Positions 33,518-42,195 are shown, numbered from the stretch's first letter. The stretch is 63,573 nucleotides of DNA from DASXRC01 sp036506795 (GCA_036506795.1 DASXRC010000047.1:1-63573); one strand, 5' to 3'. Translations and numbers: made by a program. Notes: generated from the letters alone by a model not told the origin.

Positions 33518-35079
33518 GCTCCAAGCTCGCTTTGGACCCGGCTACCGTCGCCCGGGCCAGGCGGCTGGCCCGCACCGCCGGCCGACCGGTGGTGGACCTG
33601 GCCCGCGGCCACACCACGGTGTCCGTGGAGCGGGCGGTGCTGCGGCTGGCCGGCGTCACCGGCGCCGACCCCGACGGCATTCCGTGGGTGAACCGGCTGG
33701 TGGACGCCGCGGCGGCCGACGCCGGGCTGGGCCACGGGGTCGCGCTGCCAGTGTTCGACGCGCTGGCCCGCGAGGGTCTGTCCGCCGGTGACCTCACGCT
33801 GCTCGCGCAGAAGGCGGCCGCCGGGTCGGTCCGCTTCGCGCTGCCGACCGGGTCGGCCGCTACCGCCGCGCGGCGGGCGGCCCGCAAGGCGGTCGGCGCC
33901 GGCATCCGGCGCATCGACCGGCGGCGGGCCGAGCGGGAGCGGCTGGTCAGGCGGCACGGCGACCCGAAGCAGCGGCCGTGGATCTACCTGATCGTGGCCA
34001 CCGGCGACATCTACGAGGACATCCCGCAGGCACAGGCAGCGGCCCGGGCCGGCGCCGACGTGATCGCGGTCATCCGGTCGACGGGGCAGTCGCTGCTCGA
34101 CTACGTGCCCGAGGGGGCCACCCGGGAGGGTTTCGCCGGCACGTACGCCACCCAGGAGAACTTCCGGCTGATGCGGGCCGCGCTCGACGAGTCGTCCCGG
34201 GAGCTCGGCCGGTACGTGCGCCTGACAAACTACGCGTCCGGGCTGTGCATGCCGGAGATCGCCGCCCTGGCCGGCCTGGAGCGGCTCGACATGATGCTGA
34301 ACGACTCGATGTACGGCATCCTCTTCCGCGACATCAACCCGATCCGGACCTTCGTGGACCAGCGGTTCTCCCGGCAGATCCACGCCCGCGCCGGCATCAT
34401 CATCAACACCGGCGAGGACAACTACCTGACCACGGCGGACGCCGTCGACGAGGCCCACACGGTGACCGTCTCCCAGCTGCTCAACGAGTACTTCGCGCAC
34501 GAGGCCGGGCTCGCCGACTGGCAGCTCGGGCTCGGCCACGCGTTCGAGATCAACCCGGACCTGCCGGAGTCGTTCCGGCTGGAGCTGGCGCATGCGCTGC
34601 TGGCCCGGGAGCTGTTCCCGGACGCCCCGCTGAAGTGGATGCCGCCGACCAAGCACATGACCGGCGACGTGTTCCGCGGCAACCTGCTCGACGGTTTCTT
34701 CAACCTGGTCGGCACCATGACCGGGCGGGGCATCCTGCTCGTCGGCATGATGACCGAGGCCGTCGTCACGCCGTGGCTCTCGGACCGCGACATCGCGCTG
34801 CAGAACGTGCGGTACGTGCTGAACGCCTGCGGCGGGCTGTACGAGGACTTCGCGCCGGCGCCCGGCGGGTTCATCCAGCGGCGCGCCCACCAGGTCCTCA
34901 ACGAGGCCGTCGAGCTGCTGGAGCGGATCGTCGACGACACCCTTCTCGAGGCCATCGCCGACGGCACCTTCGGGATCATGAAGCGGCCCGCGGACCGCGG
35001 GAAGGGGCTCGAGGGCGTCGCGAGGCACGAACCCGACTACTACAACCCGGCCACCGAGATCCTGGAGGCGGCCACGTGA
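33514..35079 (+). CDS. kamD: Lysine 5,6-aminomutase alpha subunit KamD
   Basis: A 521-residue TIM-barrel subunit of the adenosylcobalamin- and PLP-dependent lysine 5,6-aminomutase, which moves the terminal amino group of beta-lysine to give 3,5-diaminohexanoate. QRPWIYLIVATGDIYEDIPQ, RSTGQSLLDYVPEGAT, SSGLCMPEI-like YASGLCMPEIAAL, MLNDSMYGILFRDIN and AGIIINTGEDNYLTTADA are family hallmarks, as is PTKHMTGDVFRG. The GTG start lies in a GTGA overlap with the amidohydrolase gene, and the end overlaps kamE the same way. The frame is open far upstream but is opposed by the real amidohydrolase frame. Confidence 0.95.
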   Translation: MSSKLALDPATVARARRLARTAGRPVVDLARGHTTVSVERAVLRLAGVTGADPDGIPWVNRLVDAAAADAGLGHGVALPVFDALAREGLSAGDLTLLAQKAAAGSVRFALPTGSAATAARRAARKAVGAGIRRIDRRRAERERLVRRHGDPKQRPWIYLIVATGDIYEDIPQAQAAARAGADVIAVIRSTGQSLLDYVPEGATREGFAGTYATQENFRLMRAALDESSRELGRYVRLTNYASGLCMPEIAALAGLERLDMMLNDSMYGILFRDINPIRTFVDQRFSRQIHARAGIIINTGEDNYLTTADAVDEAHTVTVSQLLNEYFAHEAGLADWQLGLGHAFEINPDLPESFRLELAHALLARELFPDAPLKWMPPTKHMTGDVFRGNLLDGFFNLVGTMTGRGILLVGMMTEAVVTPWLSDRDIALQNVRYVLNACGGLYEDFAPAPGGFIQRRAHQVLNEAVELLERIVDDTLLEAIADGTFGIMKRPADRGKGLEGVARHEPDYYNPATEILEAAT

Positions 35080-35834
35080 CCGCGAAGATCATTCGCCCGT
35101 ACGGCGACACGACCGGCGACGGCATGGTCCAGATGTCGTTCACGCTGCCGATCCCGCACGACAAGCGCGCCGAGGGCGCGGCGCTGCAGCTGGCCACGAA
35201 GATGGGCATGGACCCGGCGATGGTCGTGCACGCCAAACAGATGGGGGAGGGGTACACCTTCTTCGTCGTGTACGGCCGGGTACACCACCTCGTCGACGTG
35301 TCCCAGGTGCAGGTTGTCGAGCGCGACTTCCCGCTACGGTCGGCTAAGGAGATCAACGCCCTGATCCGGCAGCGGCTGCGGCGCAAGGTGTCGGTCGTCG
35401 GCGCGTGCATCGGAACCGACGCGCACACGGTCGGCATCGACGCGATCCTCAACGTCAAGGGCATCGCGGGGGAGAAGGGCCTCGAGTACTACCAGGAGCT
35501 GAAGGTCACGAACCTGGGCGCGCAGGTCGGCGTCCCCGACCTCGTCGAGACGGCCCGCCGCGAGCGGGCCGACGCGGTGCTCGTCTCCCAGGTGGTCACC
35601 CAGCGCGACGCGCACCTGCACAACACCCGGGAGATGTCCGCGGCGTTTCGGGAGGCGCTGCCGGCCGACCGGCGCCCGCTGCTCATCGTCGGCGGCCCAC
35701 GGTTCGACGAGCTGATGGCGTCCGAGCTCGGCGTCGACCGGATCTTCGGCCGGGGTACCACCCCGCGCGAGGTAGCCAGCTTCCTCGTCCACCGGCTGAT
35801 CACCGAACGCGACGAGCGGATGGCGGCGGCATGA
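35076..35834 (+). CDS. kamE: Lysine 5,6-aminomutase beta subunit KamE (B12-binding)
   Basis: A 252-residue cobalamin-binding subunit. The B12 motif DAHTVG holds His117, the expected lower cobalt ligand. Lys128 in ILNVKGIAGEKG is 11 residues further on, the same spacing as between the cobalt His and the PLP Lys of the clostridial subunit. The N-terminal IPHDKRAEGAALQLATKMG is the dimerisation domain, and LLIVGGPRF belongs to the B12 Rossmann fold. GTGA overlap with kamD and ATGA overlap with the next gene show tight coupling. Confidence 0.95.
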   Translation: MTAKIIRPYGDTTGDGMVQMSFTLPIPHDKRAEGAALQLATKMGMDPAMVVHAKQMGEGYTFFVVYGRVHHLVDVSQVQVVERDFPLRSAKEINALIRQRLRRKVSVVGACIGTDAHTVGIDAILNVKGIAGEKGLEYYQELKVTNLGAQVGVPDLVETARRERADAVLVSQVVTQRDAHLHNTREMSAAFREALPADRRPLLIVGGPRFDELMASELGVDRIFGRGTTPREVASFLVHRLITERDERMAAA

Positions 35835-36226
35835 CCTCCGACCCACGGCTCGGCCTGACCGTCACCCACCGGCGGTACGTGCCGTACGGCCACGCCCACT
35901 ACGCCGGCAACCTGGTCGACGGCGCGTACGCCCTGGGCCTGTTCGGCGACGTGGCCACCGAGGTGTGCATCCGCACCGACGGCGACGAGGGGCTGTTCGC
36001 GTCGTACTCGGACGTGCAGTTCCGGGCGCCGATGCGGGCCGGCGACGTGCTCGAGGTGGTCGCCACCGTGACCCGGGTGGGCACCCGCAGCCGGACCATC
36101 GAGTTCGAGTGCCGGGTCGTCTGCCGCGGCCGCCCGGACAAATCCGAGTCCGCCGCGGAGGTGCTCGACCCGCCGGTGGTCGCCGTGACCGCGACCGGCA
36201 CGGTGGTCGTCGCGCCGACGCCGTGA
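35831..36226 (+). CDS. kal: Hotdog-fold protein, probable 3-aminobutyryl-CoA ammonia-lyase (Kal)
   Basis: A 131-residue hotdog-fold protein. HAHYAGNLVDGAYALGLFGDVATEV is the N-terminal helix region, and FRAPMRAGDVLEVVATVTRVGTRSRTIEFE the following strands. In lysine-fermenting bacteria a protein of this fold and size (Kal) removes ammonia from 3-aminobutyryl-CoA to give crotonyl-CoA. The call rests mostly on fold, length and its place directly after kamE (ATGA overlap); a plain thioesterase cannot be excluded. Confidence 0.72.
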   Translation: MTSDPRLGLTVTHRRYVPYGHAHYAGNLVDGAYALGLFGDVATEVCIRTDGDEGLFASYSDVQFRAPMRAGDVLEVVATVTRVGTRSRTIEFECRVVCRGRPDKSESAAEVLDPPVVAVTATGTVVVAPTP

Positions 36227-37581
36227 CACGGGAGTACGCCGTCTGCGCCGACGTCGGCTCCACGTTCACGAAGGTGGTAGCCGTCGACCTGGGCACCGGC
36301 GAGCTGGAGGGCGCCGCGTCGAACCCGACCACGGTCGGCACCGATGTGCTGTACGGGTTGGACGCCGCGGTCGCCCGCGCCACCGCCCGGCTGGCCGGGC
36401 CGCCCGCCCAGACGTATGTGTGCTCGTCGGCGGGCGGCGGCCTGCGGCTGGCCGTCGTCGGTTACGAGCAGCTGGTCACCGCGGAGGCGGGCCACCGCGT
36501 CGGGCTGTCCGCGGGCGCTCGCGTCGTGCACGTGGCCGCCGGCCGGTTGGATGCCGGCGGCGTACGCGCGCTGCGGGCCGCCCGCCCGGACGTGGTGCTG
36601 CTGGTGGGCGGCACCGACGGCGGCGACACCGCAGTGCTGACCCACAACGCGACGCGGCTGGCCGGCGCCCGGCTGCGCGTGCCGGTGGTGCTCGCCGGCA
36701 ACGCCGACCTGCGGGCGGAGCTGTCCGCGCTGCTCGCGGCACGCGGCGTGCCGGTCACCGCGGCCGAGAACGTGCTGCCGCGCATCGGGGTGCTCAACCC
36801 CGGCCCGGCCCGGGCGGCGATCCGGGGCGTGTTCCTGCGCCACGTCATCGGCGGCAAGCGGCTGTCCCGCGGCCCGCGGTTCGCGTCGCTGGTGCGAGCG
36901 GCCACCCCGGACGCCGTGCTGACCGGGATCGAGCTGCTCGCCGACCACACCGACGGCGACCTCGTAGCCGTCGACATCGGCGGCGCCACGACCGACGTGT
37001 ACTCGGTGTTGACCCCGGACCCCGAGCGCGAGAGCGGCGCGCAGAGGGAGGTGGCCGGCACGCTGTGGCGGTCGCGCACGGTCGAGGGCGACCTAGGCAT
37101 GCGGTGGAGCGCGCCCGGCGTGGTGGCGGCCGCCGCCGCCGAGCGGCTCCTCCCAGCGGGGGAGACGGAGGCGCTGGCGGCCGCCGCCAAGGCCCGCTCC
37201 GAGGAGCCGGGGGGCGTACCCACCGACGATGCCGAGCGTGCCGTCGACCGGCGGATCGCGGCGCTCGCCGCGACCGTAGGGCTGCGCCGGCACGCCCGCG
37301 GCGAGGCCGTGACACCGGGGGGCCCGCGACGCGGGGGCAGGGACCTGCGCGCCGCGCGGCTGGTGATCGGATCGGGCGGCGTGCTGCGGCACGCCGGCCC
37401 CGGGGAGGCGGTCGGGGTGCTCGACGCGACGCTCGCCGACCACGCCGGCGGCTGGCCGCTGCCGCGGAACGCCAGGGTGGTGATCGACACCGACTGCGTG
37501 CTCGCCCCGGCGGGTCTGCTCGCCGCCGACCACCCCGCCGCCGCCGTCGCGCTGCTGCGACGACACCTGTGCACGCCGTAA
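36223..37581 (+). CDS. MutL-type ATPase, probable reactivase of lysine 5,6-aminomutase
   Basis: A 452-residue ASKHA-fold protein of the glutamate mutase MutL family. ADVGSTFTKVVAVDLGTGE near the N-terminus is the phosphate-1 motif, VLLVGGTDGGD and VAVDIGGATTDVYSV are further ATP-fold motifs, and LVIGSGGVLRHA closes it. Related proteins reactivate B12 aminomutases by exchanging damaged cofactor. It is the last gene of the kdd operon, joined to the hotdog gene by a GTGA overlap. It is unrelated to the mismatch-repair protein of the same name. Confidence 0.85.
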   Translation: MTREYAVCADVGSTFTKVVAVDLGTGELEGAASNPTTVGTDVLYGLDAAVARATARLAGPPAQTYVCSSAGGGLRLAVVGYEQLVTAEAGHRVGLSAGARVVHVAAGRLDAGGVRALRAARPDVVLLVGGTDGGDTAVLTHNATRLAGARLRVPVVLAGNADLRAELSALLAARGVPVTAAENVLPRIGVLNPGPARAAIRGVFLRHVIGGKRLSRGPRFASLVRAATPDAVLTGIELLADHTDGDLVAVDIGGATTDVYSVLTPDPERESGAQREVAGTLWRSRTVEGDLGMRWSAPGVVAAAAAERLLPAGETEALAAAAKARSEEPGGVPTDDAERAVDRRIAALAATVGLRRHARGEAVTPGGPRRGGRDLRAARLVIGSGGVLRHAGPGEAVGVLDATLADHAGGWPLPRNARVVIDTDCVLAPAGLLAADHPAAAVALLRRHLCTP

Positions 37582-38085
37582 CCCGGTGCAAGCCGACACG
37601 CCGGGTGCCGAAACACGCCAGTGCGACACGCCGATCCCGGGAGATCGACTCCTCCGTACCGGTTGACAGCCTCCGGGGTCGCCCACGTACCGTCTGTGAG
37701 TCCTACTACGGGAAGCGGCTGTTGTTCGCTTCGTCCCTTCGTCCGCTGGCCGAGCGACAGTAACCGGTCTAGTCGCAACGGAAGGCTCGGGGCCCGGCGC
37801 GGGCCGCGGGTTCTCCGCCGGCCAGGTCCAGCGGGCGGGGGTCGGCGGGGCGGCGCGAACCGGCCGCGCCTCCCGGTGTCTGGGCAGGGGATCGCGCGGC
37901 CAGTAGACAACGGCCGAACGTGGGCAGCCGGTCCACGCACGGTCGGTCCGAAGGTCGACGTGCATCGTCCTGCCGCACCGGGCCGTGAGGGGCCTGGGAG
38001 CGCGGGGCGCGGCCACGACCGGTCGCGCCCCGATTCCGACTCCGCCGGAAACGCCATGATCGTCGGCGGGCAGGCAGCGGAACAT
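37582..38085 (+). other. Unassigned ~500-bp region between the lysine operon and lnt
   Basis: No gene is convincing here. Repeated CGACACGCCG-like words lie near 37595-37635. TTGACA and TACCGT stand 19 nt apart (about 37668-37698), a loose promoter. After it one frame reads SYYGKRLLFASSLRPLAERQ and stops, with codon use like a real gene but no start codon close by. The rest is GC-rich with no clear hairpin or RNA. Confidence 0.4.
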
Positions 38086-38091
38086 TATGCT
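38086..38091 (+). promoter_or_regulatory. -10 box for leaderless lnt
   Basis: TATGCT is followed by 6 nt and the lnt GTG. It favours this start over an ATG 13 codons upstream. Confidence 0.5.
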
Positions 38092-38097
38092 CGTCGG

Positions 38098-39762
38098 GTG
38101 ATCCCCGCAGTGCGGGCGGCCGAGGAGCCGCCGGATGCCGCGTCCGCCGCGGACCGGGCGGCCGCTGTGCCGCGTCCGCTGCCGGCGCCGGCCGCCGCGC
38201 TGCTCGCCGTGTTGTCCGGGCTCGCGCTGCTTGCCGCGTTCCCGCCGATCGGGCTGTGGTGGCTGGCGCCGGCCGGGGTGGCCGGGCTCGCGGTCGCGGT
38301 GCACCGCCGCGGGGTTCTGGCCGGCGCCGGGCTCGGCCTGCTGACCGGTCTGGTCTGCTTCGCGCCGCTGCTGAGCTGGACGAACCTGCACACGGGATAC
38401 CTGCCGTGGCTGCTGCTCTCGGTGCTCGAGGGGGCCTACATCGCGCTGCTGGGCGGGCTCGCCGCGTACGCCGGCCCGCTGGTCGACCGGGTGCGTTGGC
38501 TGTGGCCGCCGTTGACTGCGGTGCTGTGGGTGGGCCAGGAGGCGTTGCGGGACCGTACGCCGTTCGGCGGCTTTCCGTGGGGCCGGCTCGCGTTTAGCCA
38601 GGAGGATTCGCCGCTGCTCCGGCCGGCGGTGCTGGGTGGCGCCCCGCTCGTCACGTTCGCCGTCGCGCTGGTCGGCGGGCTGCTGGCGGCGGCCGCGTGG
38701 CGGGCGCCACGCTCGTGGTGGACGGGCTCGTGGCGTACCCGCTCCGGCTGGCTCGCCGGCGGTGGCCTGCTCGTCGCCGCCGGTGCGGTGTACGCGGCCG
38801 CCGCACTCACGCCCGTACACCGGCCGGACGGGCCGCCCGCGCGAGTGGCGATCGTGCAGGGCAACGTGCCCCGGCTCGGTCTGGACTTCAACGCGCAGCG
38901 GCGGGCCGTCCTCGACAACCATGTCGCCGCCACGCTGGACCTGGCGGCCCGCGTCGCCGCCGGCGCCGAGCGCCCGCCGGACCTGGTCGTGTGGCCGGAG
39001 AACTCGAGCGACATCGACCCGCTGCGCAACCCGGACGCGGCCGCGCGCATCTCCGAGGCGGCCGACGCGATCGACGCGCCGATCCTGGTCGGGGCGGTGC
39101 TGTTCGGCCCCGGGTCGGATCAGGTCCGCAACGTCGGCGTGCTGTGGCGCCCCGGCACGGGACCGGACCTGGGTCAGCTCTACGTCAAGCGGCACCCGGT
39201 GCCGTTCGCCGAGTACGTGCCGCTGCGCAGGCTGGCCCGCATGGTCAGTAAGGAGGTGGACCGGGTCGGCTCCGACTTCGTGGCCGGCACCGCGCCCGGC
39301 GTGGTGCGGGTGGCGCCGGCCGGCGGCGGCGCGCCCGTCGTGCTCGGCGATGTCATCTGCTTCGAGGTCGCCTACGACGAGGTGGTCCGCGACACCGTCA
39401 CCGGCGGCGCAGGCCTGCTGGTCGTGCAGACCAACAACGCCACGTTCAACGCGGCCGAGGCCTCCCAGCAGATGGCCATGGTGCGGCTGCGGGCCGTCGA
39501 GCACGGCCGGTCGACGCTGATGGCGTCGACGGTCGGGGTCTCCGGCTTCGTCGACACCGACGGGTCCGTGGTCGACGCCACCGGTTTCAACACCAGGGCC
39601 GTCGTGGTACATGACATGACACAGGGCGCAACGCGTACGCTGGCGACGGAGTTGGGCTACTGGCCGGAGGTGGCGTTGGTCGCGCTGGCCGTGGCCGGTC
39701 TGGCCGGTGCGGTGGCGGTGCGCCACCGGAGACGACCGGACGAGCTGGAGGGGGCACGGTGA
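38098..39762 (+). CDS. lnt: Apolipoprotein N-acyltransferase Lnt
   Basis: A 554-residue membrane enzyme that adds the third acyl chain to the N-terminal Cys of lipoproteins. Six or more hydrophobic spans fill the first 230 residues, from ALLAVLSGLALLAAFPPIGLW. The C-terminal nitrilase-like domain shows the catalytic Glu in VVWPENSS, Lys in LYVKRHPVPFAEYVPLR and Cys in GDVICFEVAYDE, in that order. A last span follows near residue 530. The GTG start has a TATGCT box 6 nt upstream. It overlaps ppm1 by 4 nt (GTGA). In mycobacteria Lnt and Ppm1 are often one fused protein; here they are separate. Confidence 0.95.
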   Translation: MIPAVRAAEEPPDAASAADRAAAVPRPLPAPAAALLAVLSGLALLAAFPPIGLWWLAPAGVAGLAVAVHRRGVLAGAGLGLLTGLVCFAPLLSWTNLHTGYLPWLLLSVLEGAYIALLGGLAAYAGPLVDRVRWLWPPLTAVLWVGQEALRDRTPFGGFPWGRLAFSQEDSPLLRPAVLGGAPLVTFAVALVGGLLAAAAWRAPRSWWTGSWRTRSGWLAGGGLLVAAGAVYAAAALTPVHRPDGPPARVAIVQGNVPRLGLDFNAQRRAVLDNHVAATLDLAARVAAGAERPPDLVVWPENSSDIDPLRNPDAAARISEAADAIDAPILVGAVLFGPGSDQVRNVGVLWRPGTGPDLGQLYVKRHPVPFAEYVPLRRLARMVSKEVDRVGSDFVAGTAPGVVRVAPAGGGAPVVLGDVICFEVAYDEVVRDTVTGGAGLLVVQTNNATFNAAEASQQMAMVRLRAVEHGRSTLMASTVGVSGFVDTDGSVVDATGFNTRAVVVHDMTQGATRTLATELGYWPEVALVALAVAGLAGAVAVRHRRRPDELEGAR

Positions 39763-40553
39763 GCGACGCCGCGACGGGTCCGACGCCGGCGGGGTACCCA
39801 GGCATCGGGCGGGTTCTGGTCGTGATCCCGACCTACAACGAGGCGGACAACGTGCGGCCCATCGTCGAGCGCGTGCGCCGGGCCGTCCCCAGCGTCGACG
39901 TCCTCGTCGCCGACGACAGCAGCCCGGACGGCACCGGAGCGATCGCCGACGCTTTGGCAGCCGGCGACGACCACGTGCACGTGCTGCACCGGCCCGGCAA
40001 GCGGGGACTGGGGTCGGCGTACCTGGCCGGCTTCGCCTGGGCGCGCGAGCGCGGCTACGACGCGGTCGTCGAGATGGACGCCGACGGTTCACACGCGCCG
40101 GAAGAGCTGCCCCGGCTGCTCGACGCGCTGCGCGACGCGGACGCCGTGCTCGGCTCCCGCTGGGTACCGGGCGGCACCGTGCTCAACTGGCCCGTGCACC
40201 GGTTGCTGCTGTCCCGCGGCGGCAACCTGTACACCCGGCTGGCGCTGGGCATGCCGTTCCGGGACGCCACCGGCGGCTACCGCGCCTACCGCACCCCGCT
40301 GCTGGACAAGGTCGACGTGGAGTCGGTGGCCTCGCAGGGCTACTGCTTCCAGGTGGACCTGGCGTGGCGGGCGTACCGGCACGGGTTGCGAGTCGTCGAA
40401 GTGCCGATCACGTTCGCCGAGCGGGAGCGGGGCGCGAGCAAGATGAGCTCGGCCGTGGTGCGCGAGGCGCTGTGGCGGGTGACCGTGTGGGGGCTCAAGG
40501 CCCGGCGGGACGCGCTCCGGCGCGGGCTGCGCAGCGAGTCGCGCTGGCCGTAG
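39759..40553 (+). CDS. ppm1: Polyprenol monophosphomannose synthase Ppm1
   Basis: A 264-residue family 2 glycosyltransferase that moves mannose from GDP-mannose to polyprenyl phosphate, the donor for lipomannan-type glycans and protein mannosylation. VVIPTYNEADNVRPIVERV opens the GT-A fold, VADDSSPDGTG and VVEMDADGSHAPEEL (DxD) bind the nucleotide, and GSRWVPGG, FRDATGGYRAYR and ITFAERERGASKMS are hallmarks of the DPM/Ppm group. There is no C-terminal membrane domain. It is coupled to lnt. Confidence 0.94.
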   Translation: MSDAATGPTPAGYPGIGRVLVVIPTYNEADNVRPIVERVRRAVPSVDVLVADDSSPDGTGAIADALAAGDDHVHVLHRPGKRGLGSAYLAGFAWARERGYDAVVEMDADGSHAPEELPRLLDALRDADAVLGSRWVPGGTVLNWPVHRLLLSRGGNLYTRLALGMPFRDATGGYRAYRTPLLDKVDVESVASQGYCFQVDLAWRAYRHGLRVVEVPITFAERERGASKMSSAVVREALWRVTVWGLKARRDALRRGLRSESRWP

Positions 40554-40574
40554 CGGGCCGTTGAGGAGACTGCG

Positions 40575-41123
40575 GTGGGGCGGGGGCTAGCGATCGCGCC
40601 GTTGGCACTGGCGATCACCATTCTCCTGGAGATCGCCGTCTTCGTGCTGCTGGGCCGCTGGATCGGCTACCCGTGGGCGGTGCTCATCGTGCTCGCCCTG
40701 TCCGGGCTCGGGCTCGCCCTGCTGCGGCGCGAGGGCGTCCGCGCCTGGCGCCGGTTCCGGTCCGCCGCCGAGGCCGGCGAGCGCCCGGGCGTTCACGTCA
40801 CGGACGGCCTGGTCGGGCTCCTCGGCGCCGTCCTGCTGGCCGTGCCCGGGCTGCTCACCGGCGTACTCGGGCTGCTGATGCTGCTGCCGCCCGGGCGGCA
40901 GCTGGCCCGGGCCCGGCTGCAGCGCACGGCCGAGCGGCGGCTGTCGCCCACCGTCGCGGGCGATCTGTTCGGACCGCGACGGGTACGCGTGCAGCGCACC
41001 CGGCCCGCCGACGGTGGCGCGCGGGAGGGGGGCCCGGGAGCGGGCGGACCGGAGGACGGTGGTCCGGCCGAGCCGCCCGGTCCGGTCGTCGAGGGTGAGA
41101 TCGTGGATGGCGACGACCGCTAG
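40575..41123 (+). CDS. fxsA: FxsA family membrane protein
   Basis: A 182-residue membrane protein matching FxsA. Spans are ALAITILLEIAVFVLLGRWIG, WAVLIVLALSGLGLALLRREG and the later GLVGLLGAVLLAVPGLLTGVL. The arginine-rich segment after the second span and the PGLLTGVLGLLMLLPPGR region are characteristic. The C-terminal 60 residues are soluble and rich in Gly, Pro and Glu. In E. coli FxsA limits F-plasmid exclusion of phage T7; its normal role is unknown. TTGAGGAG precedes the GTG. It follows ppm1 by 21 nt. Confidence 0.88.
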   Translation: MGRGLAIAPLALAITILLEIAVFVLLGRWIGYPWAVLIVLALSGLGLALLRREGVRAWRRFRSAAEAGERPGVHVTDGLVGLLGAVLLAVPGLLTGVLGLLMLLPPGRQLARARLQRTAERRLSPTVAGDLFGPRRVRVQRTRPADGGAREGGPGAGGPEDGGPAEPPGPVVEGEIVDGDDR

Positions 41124-41131
41124 GCACAGCA

Positions 41132-41162
41132 CGCCGCCCCGGCCACGCGGGCCGGGGCGGCG
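41132..41162. terminator. Two-way terminator between fxsA and rbpA
   Basis: A 13-bp perfect GC-rich stem (CGCCGCCCCGGCC and its complement) with a 5-nt loop lies between the convergent fxsA and rbpA genes. Confidence 0.7.
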
Positions 41163-41175
41163 GGTGATGTCGGGG

Positions 41176-41520
41176 TCAGGCGGACCGACCGCGGCGGGCC
41201 CGGACCTCCTCGAGCCGCTCGGCGAGGATGTCCTCGAGCTCGGAGATGGAGCGCCGCTCGAGCAGCATGTCCCAGTGCGTACGCGGCGGCTTGGCCTTCT
41301 TCTGCTCGGGCTCGCTGCCGTCCACGAGGCGCGCGATGCTGCCGTCGAACTTGCACTCCCAGGTGATCGGGACCTCGGCGTCGACGGCGAAGGGCACCTC
41401 GAAGCGGTGTCCCTTGGCGCAGAGGTACTCACGGGTCTGTCGCGGGGCCAGCTCGGTGTTCCGGTCGGACTCGTAGCTGACGGCCCCCAGGCGGCTCCCG
41501 CGCAGCATGCGCTCGCCCAT
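41176..41520 (-). CDS. rbpA: RNA polymerase-binding protein RbpA
   Basis: A 114-residue RNA polymerase partner found in actinobacteria that stabilises open complexes with group 1 and 2 sigma factors. GERMLRGSRLGAVSYESDRN is the N-terminal tail, YLCAKGHRFEVPFAVDAEVPITWEC is the core domain with a Cys pair, and RTHWDMLLERRSISELEDILAERL is the sigma-binding helix. The start at MGERML is chosen for its GAGGGG ribosome site and family length. A SigR-like promoter lies about 35 nt further up. The place beside ppm1/fxsA matches mycobacteria. Confidence 0.95.
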   Translation of the reverse strand: MGERMLRGSRLGAVSYESDRNTELAPRQTREYLCAKGHRFEVPFAVDAEVPITWECKFDGSIARLVDGSEPEQKKAKPPRTHWDMLLERRSISELEDILAERLEEVRARRGRSA

Positions 41521-41562
41521 GATCGGCTTTCCCCTCGGTCGTGATGCAGGTCTGCTCGGTGT

Positions 41563-41590
41563 AACGACATGGGCCGGTCTGACGATTCCC
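41563..41590 (-). promoter_or_regulatory. SigR-type promoter of rbpA
   Basis: On the reverse strand GGGAAT is followed by 19 nt and GTT, close to the consensus of the thiol-oxidative-stress sigma factor SigR (GGAAT-N18/19-GTT). rbpA is a known SigR target in Streptomyces. The implied leader is about 35 nt and contains the rbpA ribosome site. Confidence 0.6.
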
Positions 41591-41752
41591 GACCGACCCT
41601 CACGTTTACCCGATGTCGCCACTCCGAAGCGTATCGGGTGGCCGGGCTCCGGCGAGCGGCCACGTCGTTGCCACCGCCTCGATCGACGTCGCGTACGTCC
41701 GCTTGCACCCAGTTTGTCGGGGCGCAGCCGCCGCGGAGGGGTGCGATGTCGG

Positions 41753-42162
41753 TCACCCAGCCGGCCGTCGGCGCGCGTTCACGATCGCCTCGGCGGTGCG
41801 CCACAGGCCCGGCAGGAACGCGACCACGTCGTCGGGGCGCCGGCGCACGTCGGCGCCGGACGCGATGCCGAGGTCGGCGGCCGCGTCGGCGAACGCGGGC
41901 GCGAGCCGGCGGTCCAGGGCCCGGGCGTCGGCGGCGAGGATCGCGTGGCAGCGTGCAAACGTCGCCACGTGCCCAGCTTCGCCGGGGCCGGCCGCGCGGC
42001 CACCGCGACGATGACGTCCACATCGGACGACAGTGGCAGCTCCGCGTGGACGGACAGCCAGGCGGCGGAGCCGGTGAGGAAGGCGCCGCGGACCGTCGGG
42101 TTCGGGCGGGCGTGCCGCCGGACCCAGTCGGCGACTACCACCCGCGCCGCGGCGATCTTCAT
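41753..42162 (-). pseudogene. Broken nucleotidyltransferase-like gene
   Basis: The N-terminal 64 residues (GAFLTGSAAWLSVHAELPLSSDVDVIVAV) have the GS...DxD motif of MNT-type nucleotidyltransferases. After AKLG this frame loses protein-like sequence. The neighbouring frame continues with FARCHAILAADARALDRRLAP and DDVVAFLPGLWRTAEAIVNA to a normal stop. The two halves need a frameshift near 41975, and the part usually between them looks shortened. Probably a degraded gene; two neighbouring fragments are the other possibility. Confidence 0.55.
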
Positions 42163-42195
42163 CGTGACCCGGCGCGGGGCGCGCCGCCGGCTCGC

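Noticed and set aside
37621..38097. N-terminal extension of lnt
   Set aside because: The upstream frame is low complexity; the TATGCT box 6 nt before the GTG and the normal length of the product favour the later start.
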